This document shows, piece after piece, positions 57,101 through 64,000 of a stretch of 64,000 nucleotides of DNA (its first letter is position 1; each line of letters starts with the position of its first letter). Source of the stretch: Pseudocercospora fijiensis CIRAD86 (lineage: Eukaryota; Ascomycota; Dothideomycetes; Mycosphaerellales; Mycosphaerellaceae). Under the pieces are notes generated by a model. It worked only from the letters and a program-made list of their open reading frames with translations, ran no database searches and was not told the origin of the DNA. The translations under genes and the position numbers were made by a program. Location: assembly GCF_000340215.1 (NCBI RefSeq), contig NW_006921539.1, forward strand, positions 1,684,507-1,748,506. Reading direction: 5' to 3'.

Positions 57101-57704
57101 GAGATGGGATGGAAAACCGTGGCCGAATGGGAATGTCAGGTTTTGCTAACCTAGGTGCTCGCAGAGTCTTTGGTGAGGGCTTTGGTCCAGGCTTTGGCGA
57201 TGAATCATTTTCCGGGACAGGCGGCCTTACTTTTGGTGGTCTTCCGCGCTTCTTCTTCGGTGGTGCCTCCATTTGAGGTTGGATGGAAGCAGTTTGTGCA
57301 AGCCCTGTCGAGATGATTGGTACAGGCTCGGAGGCAGGAGCGTCTCGAGATGAACTTTTCAAAGTCCCATCGCTCATTCTTTTCCTGGACGGAGACGTTT
57401 TGCTTGAACGGTCGGCAGGTGGATCTTCAGCAGCGACAGACGAACATATCGAAGATATCCCAGTACTGGGTGCCGAGTCTGAGGACCCATATCGCCGCCA
57501 TTTGCCATTGGCATCAAGCTGCCATTGATCCTTTTGAGTCGACCCAGACGATTTCCGATCAAATATCTCAGTCCCAGATGAAGATAAGCTTGAATCGTCT
57601 TCGTCGACTACAGTTGACTTTGTGGTACTGATATCTTTCCCCAGCACCCCAGCTCCGGGGGCCATCTGCGCCATATGACCAGTATGCACAGCAGCAGCTG
57701 CCAT
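54178..57704 (-). CDS. LSD1-type lysine-specific histone demethylase with SWIRM, amine oxidase and HMG box
   Basis: Exon 1 runs 57704-55506 from the first in-frame ATG (MAAAAVHTG), and exon 2 runs 55455-54178. The intron is 50 nt (GTATGT...TGACAG). The product is about 1,158 aa. A disordered N-terminus has an AT-hook-like KKKRGRPPKV (about 150). It is followed by a SWIRM domain (SRLDPYALHVGENRLLRDLL through GYINFG, about 215-300), the FAD-binding VVVIGAGVSGLTTARQLE (about 325), and the split amine-oxidase domain joined across the intron (LGFGLLNK-VVLLYDKPFWDD). The flavin-binding C-terminal motif is NLHFGGEATCGTHPATVHGA, and an HMG box ends the protein (RPGVNPFLLFTKEKWDECKD through RDWEMNVAKWD, about 1020-1095). 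This is the architecture of fungal LSD1 homologues, which act on nucleosomal histone H3. The family removes mono- and dimethyl groups by FAD-dependent oxidation. Confidence 0.93.
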
Positions 57705-59413
57705 ATCGCCAAATATATCACCCACACAATCGGCAGAGTGTATGTAACGTGGTTCTTGTCACCATAGCCGCCGCCAATGTGTGATATATGGCTTTGAACT
57801 GCGTGGATTCTCGAGGGAGGCGGCTCAGCAAAGCATCGTGCCGAGATTGGTATCTTCTGACTCTGTCAGGTCGCGAAAATCGTCGTGAGCGCCCGCGGCA
57901 AGTAGACGAACGTGTCTACGGCTTCAAAAGACCGAGTATTGAAATGATTGAGTGACTGGAGTTGGATATATGTGCATGAGGCAAATCTGTCCCTATGCAG
58001 GCGAAGCAGCTGACACTGCTGCCAGAGAAAAAGAGGGGCCGCGCGACCCCTTCTCGACTTCATGTCTTCATCTCTCATCTCCGGAACAACATGTCGCAGC
58101 ACCATGCTCTCGACAGCACTCTCATTATCGCCAACGAGCCTCATACAGCCAAATCTAGTCGTTCAGCAGTATCCGAGTCATCTGTGTGTGCAGACTGAAA
58201 ATTCTGCTGGGCCCCCCTCACCGCCGTCCTACACCAATATCCATATGCATAGCGCCAACGCAACAGCATTTCAGACGGAGTAAAAACACTCTCGGACTCT
58301 TTTTAAGAGGCTCCATCGACGTTTCGCAGACTTAGAAAAAAATTTGGCGGAGGCGCAACATTGCCGTCGGCGCTGGCGTGGGCGAGGGCGAGATGAAAAC
58401 TTGATAGTCTGGTGGTGTGAAACTGAGTCGATCGCGGCTTCGGACAGCCATGATCTGAGCTTCTGCATTACTCTGTTTATGCACTTTCTTTTTCCGGAAT
58501 TTTTATATGCTGTCGGCCATATCTGCTGATGCTGATATCTCCTAGCCACCTTCCATGCAGGCATATACTCGAGATAGCGCCACGCAGCGAGCACCCTACA
58601 AAGCACGAGGGACATCGAAACGAATCCGCAGAATAGAGAATAGGACGCAATCGACGTTTTGTGTCGCTGCGACGCTGCCTCATCGTGCGTGTCGACCTCG
58701 CAAATTCAGCCATCTACCACATGAGCTATGGCCAAATGAAACTCATTTGCAACGAAGGACATGGAACACAGCGTTGCTGGCAAAGCCTAACGAGCGAAGA
58801 CAAAGCGCGTATGAAGATAGAAGCTCCTTGCGAGGAATCATCATTACCGGACTTGCAACAAACAGCGGGGTTGAGTTCATAAAAAAGATATCACGATGAT
58901 TAGACATGAACATGGCAATTCGAAAGAGCAGCAAGGGAATTTCGACTCTGTAAATACCACAGCCGGCTGCTGATACGACTACATCACTCAAGCAACATGG
59001 TTCAATAAGTTGCACTGAGATGGCACTACATTATATCGCAGTGCCAGTTACGTCAAACATGGATCTCGTGACAGCTAATGTCTCTGACTATACTACTGGC
59101 TGCGTCTGGAGACCCACGCGGAGCGCACCTGCATGTCCCATTCGCTTTTGTCTGCTCAGGCTTACAGCTAGCCACAGTTCTGATCTCGAGAATTGTGCAC
59201 GGTAAGTCCAACGAAAAGCCGCTACAGCTGCTGCATAAGCAGTCCATGGTCTAGAGCCAGAGGTCACCACGATCCACTGTGAAGCTTCATCGAAATGATT
59301 TGCGTGCCGTGTTGTAACATGGCAGCTCATAGATCTCTTCAAACCAGCTCATTGCACTTCTTTTTGAGAAGGGATATCATCAGGTGGAAATCGAATAGTG
59401 CGCCCAAAATATC
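57705..59413. other. Intergenic 1.7 kb upstream of the LSD1-type gene
   Basis: Small ORFs exist on both strands, none with a recognisable feature. No gene is called. Confidence 0.5.
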
Positions 59414-59782
59414 TCAGATGGCGCCTTCGTCTTCATTATCGTCGGAAGCTTTGTTCAACCCGAGTCCAAATCCTGCCATGTGGGCTCTTGTGCCACCGAA
59501 CCCGAGCCCGCCAAAGGCAGGTCTTGAGTCTTCCTCTTCCTCTTCCTCTTCATTACAAGCCCCATTCGCGTTGGCACCGAGACCCGAACTCCCCGAATTG
59601 AAGCCCAGTCCAGCGCCAAAGCCCGAGCCACCGATAGAAGGCCGTTCGGGCTCCTCTTCATCTGGTTCGTCCATGTCTTGATCTTTCGGCATCTCTGCTG
59701 CACTCTCTCCGTTGGCCCTGAGTGCAAGAGGCGCTTCAATCGCTGGCACCGTTCCCTTACCAGTGCTGACGCCCTTCTCCTT
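59414..59782 (-). other. In-frame 122-codon extension after the ntr2-like stop codon
   Basis: Directly downstream of the TGA at 59785-59783, and in the same frame, 122 codons are open to the next stop at 59414. They begin KEKGVSTGKGTVPAIEAPLA, then an acidic patch, then a Gly/Phe-rich end (GFGAGLGFN, FGGLGFGGT, GFGLGL). The composition is protein-like and continues the charged helix before the stop. It is probably the original C-terminus, cut off by a CGA-to-TGA type change or reached by readthrough. Confidence 0.5.
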
Positions 59783-61030
59783 TCACAGCTGCTCGAATTT
59801 TTCTGCCGTCTCTTTCAATGCCCGTTGAATTCGCACCTCTTCTTCAGCTAGTCTGATCTTTTCACGTTGAAGATTTTCCATTTCTTGTAGCTTTTGCATG
59901 CGTGACGTCCGCATGTCGGAAAGCTGCTTCCTCAAGCGGTCTATAGCTCCATCAAGGGTCGGCAAGGGTGTAATGATAGGCGGCGTCTTCGGTCTTTGGT
60001 CAGCTCCTTCTGAATCTGCTGTGTTTCGCGCATATGAGCCATGCTTCGTCTGCGTTGCTTCATATGCGTCTCTACGCTCTCGCTCACTATCGTCCGACTC
60101 GTCATCCGTGGCGCCCTCAGCCTCGGCGATTTGCGCTGCCATGTCTTTTCGTCTCTGCCGCTCGGCCTCGGCCTCTGCTTTGCGACCCAGTGATATGCGG
60201 CCATCTTCCGTGAATTCGTCGAAGTTCTCCATGATGTCTTCGTCATCGCGGACGAGTCTTGTCTCCGATAAGCCATACTTGTCTTTCGGCTTGAGTACGA
60301 GCTTTCCGTGCTCATCTCGCATTACATTTGGGTCCAGGTCTTCTTCGTCTAGATCGGGGTCATCCGGGTCCAAGGAAACATATTCTTCCGCCTGCTGTTC
60401 CTTCGCCAGACGTGCTCGCCGCGCCTTCTTCTCGGCAATCTCGGTCGCAGAAGGTATTGCAGAAGAAGCAAAGGACTGCTGATATCGCGCAAGCGAGGAT
60501 CCAAACTTAGACGACAGATCCAGAGACTGGGTAACTTGCGAAACATCCTCGACATCTGTGCTGGTGGCCGAGCTGAAATTCTGCGGAGTGGAAGGTGTGC
60601 TATCCTTTAATTGCTGTAGAGAAGCGGCGCTGTAGCTTGGGCGCTCGTCTTCGTACTCTGCTTCTCGGCGTGGAAGGGTTGTTGCTAGCAGCGAAGATCT
60701 TTTCGCAACAGTCTTGTGGACTGCTATTCGCGAAAGGTCCTTGCGCTTCGGCGTTACTACAGCTTCACTGTCCTCGCCATCGTCCACTGCTGAAGGTCCA
60801 AAGGACTGTCGGAGAGATGAGGGCTTGCGCGGTTTCGAGTTTGGTCGTTTTACTGCAGAATCTGGAGTCACGTTCGCCGTCAGCGATTGTCGCGAGCTGG
60901 GACAGTGTGTCAGAGCTGCTCTGGTCGAAATGCGAAGAAAGCACGTACCTGGTTGCGCCGCCGGCACATCCTCTTCGTCGTCTCCTCCCACTTTGCGCGG
61001 CACTCGGCGCGCAGACAACGACTTCTTCAT
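59783..61030 (-). CDS. Ntr2-like spliceosome-disassembly (nineteen complex-related) protein
   Basis: Exon 1 is 61030-60949 (MKKSLSARRVPRKVGGDDEE...) and exon 2 is 60852-59783. The 96-nt intron (GTACGT...CTGAC...TGCAG) is a multiple of three, so the frame also reads through it. Splicing gives PAAQP-VKRPNSKPRKPSSLRQS, which matches the fungal NTR2 start (VKRP...SSLR.SF). Further features are EYVSLDPDDPDLDEEDLDP, DDEDIMENFDEFTEDGRISL (about 230-250), an acidic/basic helical middle, and the C-terminal coiled coil SRMQKLQEMENLQREKIRLA. The product is 383 aa to the TGA. Ntr2 with Ntr1 and Prp43 dismantles the post-splicing lariat complex in the nucleus. The stop is followed by a long open extension (separate entry). 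Confidence 0.8.
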   Translation of the reverse strand: MKKSLSARRVPRKVGGDDEEDVPAAQPGTCFLRISTRAALTHCPSSRQSLTANVTPDSAVKRPNSKPRKPSSLRQSFGPSAVDDGEDSEAVVTPKRKDLSRIAVHKTVAKRSSLLATTLPRREAEYEDERPSYSAASLQQLKDSTPSTPQNFSSATSTDVEDVSQVTQSLDLSSKFGSSLARYQQSFASSAIPSATEIAEKKARRARLAKEQQAEEYVSLDPDDPDLDEEDLDPNVMRDEHGKLVLKPKDKYGLSETRLVRDDEDIMENFDEFTEDGRISLGRKAEAEAERQRRKDMAAQIAEAEGATDDESDDSERERRDAYEATQTKHGSYARNTADSEGADQRPKTPPIITPLPTLDGAIDRLRKQLSDMRTSRMQKLQEMENLQREKIRLAEEEVRIQRALKETAEKFEQL

Positions 61031-61204
61031 CGTGTTGAACTTCGCTTAAAACGGTTGGATGGTGTGGCGCTGTGCAGAAGTCAAGATCCGGGAGCAACTG
61101 TCTTGTCAGCGGCAGTCGGCAACCCAAAATGGACCGAGCCGAGCCCTCCCCTCCCCTGTCAGTGTCAAGCGAACACCGGTGACCGATTTGAGCTTCACCT
61201 CACT

Positions 61205-61882
61205 TCACCTGAAACTGACAAGCGCCAGGTGCCGCCACAGACCACTTTCACGTGCCAAGTCGCTGCCATCATCCGGGCGGCGTTCTTACAGGTAGCAACG
61301 ATGAACTGGACTTTAGGCGCAATCGATATCGTTTGCACCTCCGATCGGAAGGGCCACTTTACCTGCCCAAATGGGCGCACATTCTTCTTCTCCTGCAGTA
61401 TCGTCTAGGGACTCATTGGCCCAAAGCGCGTGTTTGGAGCTGGTGGCATCTACCACACCTTCAATTTTGTCTGGCTGGTGGGTGCTTTGCTACCGATCGC
61501 GTTCTGAGTGATTTTGAGAGTCTGGCCATCTAAGAAGATACGGTGGATTCACGCGCCTGTTATGTTAGGTGCTCTTGGCTGGCTGCCACCTGCTACACCA
61601 CTATCGTTCTCCTCATGGGCGGTTGTCGGGTTGATTCTCGACTACTGGATCAGGAGACGCTTCCACGGATGGTGGACTTACTACAACTACCTTACTGCGG
61701 CAGCCCTGGGTTGTGGTCATTTGATCGCGACGATTGTTATTTTCCTGGCGATCACGCTCTCTAACGTTACAGTGCCGCAGTGGTAGGGCAATGTCCAAGT
61801 ATTCGAGAAAATGGATGCCCTGGGAACTGCGATTCGCACAAAAGTAGCTGATGGAGAAACGTTGGGACCAAAGACATGCTAG
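61205..61882 (+). pseudogene. Oligopeptide transporter (OPT) relic, C-terminal fragment
   Basis: A single forward frame gives the last third of an OPT-family transporter: VPPQTTFTCQVAAIIRAAFL, QVATMNWTLGAID, HFTCPNGRTFF (family TCPNGRTFF), GLIGPKRVFGAGGIYHTFNF, KIRWIHAPVMLGALGWLPPA, then TPLSFSSWAVVGLILDYWIR and WWTYYNYLTAAALGCG, and a tail ending ADGETLGPKTC. It contains three in-frame stops: TAG at 61406 where the family has Trp (TGG), TGA at 61505, and TAG at 61784 after a Trp (probably a second TGG). The roughly 500 upstream residues are missing. There are no frameshifts. It lies just upstream of the ntr2-like gene. Confidence 0.85.
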
Positions 61883-62620
61883 AATGATGTGCCATATGTA
61901 GCGGGTAGTCAGTCTATAGCAGGTCGACGAAATCGGTCTCAATCACTACACACAGGCCCATCGGCAAGACGTTCTAAATTCCAACCAAAACACTGCCATC
62001 ATGGCGACGGCATTGAGCGAGAGAAAAATCCAAGACTTTATTCGCAGATTATCGCGATGGCATCTCAAGAGCAAACTCGCTACTGGCTAATCACTGGTAA
62101 GGCTGATTACCAAAATGCCATTCGTGGGCCAAGCTGATTTTGACCTTTGAATGATAGGCCAAGGATTTTCATGTGTTTCTTCAAATCTTGGCATCGATCG
62201 TTGACAAACACGACGCTGTTTTCTCAAAAGGCAAACATTTTGCTGTCTCCGCCGACATACACCCTCTTCCAGGTCCAGCTCGCCTACCACGATCATATTC
62301 CTCCATTTCACAATTCATCGATCGCTCCATGTGCTGCTGACAGAATTTTGACCAGCTACTGGTGAATAAGCTCTGTGTCCTCACGGTCCTCATGGTCCTC
62401 AGAAATGTTCCTCCATACCGCACTTTTGGAGTTTCGGGATAGGAATGGGATGAGGACAAGATGGGTCGGTTCTCTGATCGAAGTAGTATAAGAGTTACCC
62501 TGTGATTGTACTCTTTCTCTTTCAAAGAACCCAAGGAGAAGCCAAGCCACTGTCAAGAAGAATCCAGCTACAATCAGGCAACTTTCAACAACCATACCAA
62601 AAGGTGCCAGGCGAACTAAA
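61883..62620. other. Intergenic, no gene seen
   Basis: It lies between the OPT relic and the repeat-containing ORF and presumably holds the latter's promoter. Confidence 0.45.
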
Positions 62621-63556
62621 ATGTTCGACTACACCACTACCAGCGGCGCCGCTGTCGCATGGTGGAAATTCCAAGCCCAATCAGCATGCCCAGCTCCACT
62701 GTCAAGAGTTGACTCTTCTGTCGCAATCCTTCCTCCACCTTATGAGGAGGTCACTAAGTACTTCGATGGTGTCTCTGGTGGTGTTCAAGAGGACATCAAC
62801 AACGAAGCTCTCTCAATTTCAACCACACCCGACTACGCAATTTTCGCCGACACACACAGTCGAATGTACTACAACCTCCAATCTGGAGCGGAAGAAAAGA
62901 TCTATCACAGTCGCGCCGAATACATTTCAGGGCAAAACCGTGTATCATCTCCAATCAACACTCACGGTCACACGTACGACAAACCCCCAAGCGAGGACTT
63001 TCCCGAATGGGCGACTTCCGAGTCGGTTCGAAAACTCTACAACTTTAACGACCATATCATTCTCTCTGAGATTTTCGAAGAAGAGAAGAATCTCCTTGCT
63101 AGACCGGGACATGTATCATCTCCAGCCATCACTCACGGTCAAACATACAACAACCTCGAAACCGAGGACGTTCCAGAATGGTCGACTTCCGAATCGGATC
63201 GAAAACTCTATGAGTTTAACGACCATAAAATTCTCTCTAAGAAATTCGAAAAAGTCAAGGCAAAGTGGTCTTTCAACGCCAAGCTTTCTGAATCTTCTGA
63301 AACGTCTGCGGGCTTCTCCGAACATTCTTTCTATCAAAAACTATCGAAATACCTCCCGTTCGCAGGCAACGACTACAAGTCTTACAGGCCCGACGCTTTT
63401 AAGGATGGTCGTTTCGGTGCTGCGTCTGAGATGCCGTCTTTGACTAGTGATTCTAGTTCAGTGAATACTGAGAATGAGGACGGGTGTTCGATGGCGACGC
63501 CTGGTGCTGAGGAGACTTACCCGTGGGGAGGCCACAGAGATGTGCAGAAGGCATGA
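62621..63556 (+). CDS. Orphan protein with a 57-residue direct repeat
   Basis: One exon of 311 aa, ATG at 62621 in AAAATG context. No signal peptide or membrane segment is seen, and I know no family. An internal direct repeat of 57 codons starts near residue 107 (VSSPINTHGHTYDKPPSEDF...ATSESVRKLYNFNDH) and near residue 164 (VSSPAITHGQTYNNLETEDV...STSESDRKLYEFNDH); the DNA repeats with a 171-bp period (62941 and 63112). The N-terminal part has PPPYEEV, and the C-terminus is Ser/Glu-rich. Another forward frame is open for about 310 codons over the same region but has no ATG at its start. The repeat pattern and balanced composition favour this frame. Function unknown. Confidence 0.62.
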   Translation: MFDYTTTSGAAVAWWKFQAQSACPAPLSRVDSSVAILPPPYEEVTKYFDGVSGGVQEDINNEALSISTTPDYAIFADTHSRMYYNLQSGAEEKIYHSRAEYISGQNRVSSPINTHGHTYDKPPSEDFPEWATSESVRKLYNFNDHIILSEIFEEEKNLLARPGHVSSPAITHGQTYNNLETEDVPEWSTSESDRKLYEFNDHKILSKKFEKVKAKWSFNAKLSESSETSAGFSEHSFYQKLSKYLPFAGNDYKSYRPDAFKDGRFGAASEMPSLTSDSSSVNTENEDGCSMATPGAEETYPWGGHRDVQKA

Positions 63557-63722
63557 AGAAGTCGAATAGTTTGAACACAATGGAATCTTTGGTCTTTGAA
63601 TCTACATGCCACCAGGCCGAAGTATGCGTCTAGGCGCAATGCGCCGTGTAACGCCGATGAGGTATGATGTAACATATGTACACACCTGATGCTTCAAATC
63701 CTCCCTACTTTTCGAAATCGCG

Positions 63723-64000
63723 CTATCGGTCGACCTCACCTGTGATATTGTTAGCAAGTGTGAATGGCAGAAGAGGGGGGGGGGGGGGGGGGGGACGGAT
63801 ATATACCAAATACGAGATCCATAGTTCCAATGATAGCGACGGCGTCTGCAAGCAAGTGCCCTCTTGATATTTGATCAAAGCATGACAAATGGGCGAAGCC
63901 CGGTGCTCGGATTTTGCATCGGTATGGTCGTTCGCTTCCGTCTGACACGACGTAGACACCCATCTCTCCCTTCGGTGCCTCTATGGCAGAGTAGGTTTCG
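63723..64000 (-). CDS. nuo-49: NADH:ubiquinone oxidoreductase 49-kDa subunit (NDUFS2/NuoD type), 3' end
   Basis: The gene runs off the right edge of the window. Exon 64000-63807 encodes [40 protein letters not shown], then [19 protein letters not shown] and VFG. The 67-nt intron (63740-63806; GTATAT...CTAAC...CACAG) contains a run of 20 C on the coding strand. The last exon (63739-63723) supplies only GEVDR and the stop. [18 protein letters not shown] and the terminal DIVFGEVDR-type sequence are diagnostic of the complex I Q-module subunit in the mitochondrial inner membrane. Confidence 0.95.
63775..63794. repeat. G20 homopolymer in the last nuo-49 intron
   Basis: Twenty consecutive G on the plus strand, read as C20 on the coding strand of the intron and acting as part of a pyrimidine-rich stretch. 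Exact length is uncertain because such runs are error-prone. Confidence 0.85.

Noticed and set aside
59741..59792. Intron around the ntr2-like stop codon to join the extension
   Set aside because: The only candidate (GTGAAA...GTGCCAG, 44 nt) leads to an immediate new stop, so splicing does not explain the open extension.
60853..60948. Read-through of the first ntr2-like intron as coding
   Set aside because: The 96-nt segment is in frame but has a perfect GTACGT donor, CTGAC branch site and TGCAG acceptor, and splicing it restores the conserved VKRP start.
62502..63443. 313-codon forward ORF overlapping the repeat protein
   Set aside because: It begins with GTG, not ATG, and has Ser/Thr/Arg-rich composition expected from a shifted frame of the 62621 gene.
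1..64000. CRISPR arrays, bacterial operons, tRNA or rRNA genes
   Set aside because: The DNA is eukaryotic. Tandem repeats seen are transposon minisatellites, and I found no sequence that folds as a tRNA with A and B boxes. A tRNA search program was not available.

Overview
The window is fungal nuclear DNA, almost certainly from a filamentous ascomycete of the Dothideomycetes (Mycosphaerella-like). Evidence: short (47-96 nt) GT..AG introns with CTAAC/CTGAC-type branch sites, a complete set of recognisable ascomycete housekeeping genes, and two blocks of transposon-derived sequence saturated with TpA in which coding frames are broken almost only at former CAG, CAA and TGG codons. That pattern is the signature of repeat-induced point mutation (RIP). 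No genus is claimed.

Layout. (1) 1-5082: RIP-mutated repeats: the 3' end of a probable LTR element present as a 668-bp tandem duplication, a decayed unknown ORF, and a PIF/Harbinger-type DDE transposase. (2) 5083-10293: a 5.2-kb island of unmutated DNA with one gene, a Hos3-type histone deacetylase that carries a 1-nt frameshift inside its RPPGHH active-site motif. (3) 10294-30821: a three-level nest of transposons whose junctions can be read to the base: a MULE (9-bp target duplication, 45-bp TIRs) interrupted by a Ty3/Gypsy chromovirus (5-bp duplication, 197-bp LTRs), whose left LTR is interrupted by a 9,991-bp hAT element (8-bp duplication). The hAT element encodes, besides its transposase, two RIP-broken ORFs with a clear histone H3 fold plus other unknown ORFs. 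This is the most unusual content in the window. (4) 30831-31620: RIP-mutated sequence without a recognised element. (5) 31621-64000: a normal gene-rich region.

Genes of the gene-rich region, left to right: a Ser-rich small protein; a protein with a degenerate C-terminal J-domain-like (HPD) segment; Sdc1/Dpy-30 (COMPASS); an unknown 4-5 exon gene; PEX13; a TOS1-family cell-wall protein; an F-box-like protein; ALG12 (with a 1-nt frameshift); YOS1 (GC-AG intron); a CreB-type deubiquitinase (14-nt exon at the catalytic Cys); an LSD1-type demethylase with HMG box; an Ntr2-like splicing factor (in-frame TGA followed by 122 open codons); a dead oligopeptide-transporter relic; a repeat-containing orphan protein; and the 3' end of the NADH dehydrogenase 49-kDa subunit gene.

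The genes do not form a pathway cluster. Three host genes modify chromatin (HDAC, COMPASS subunit, LSD1), which may be chance. ALG12 and YOS1 (both early secretory pathway) are divergently arranged over a 335-bp shared promoter. All exon boundaries given were deduced by eye from reading frame, splice consensus and remembered family motifs; no alignment or database search was run.
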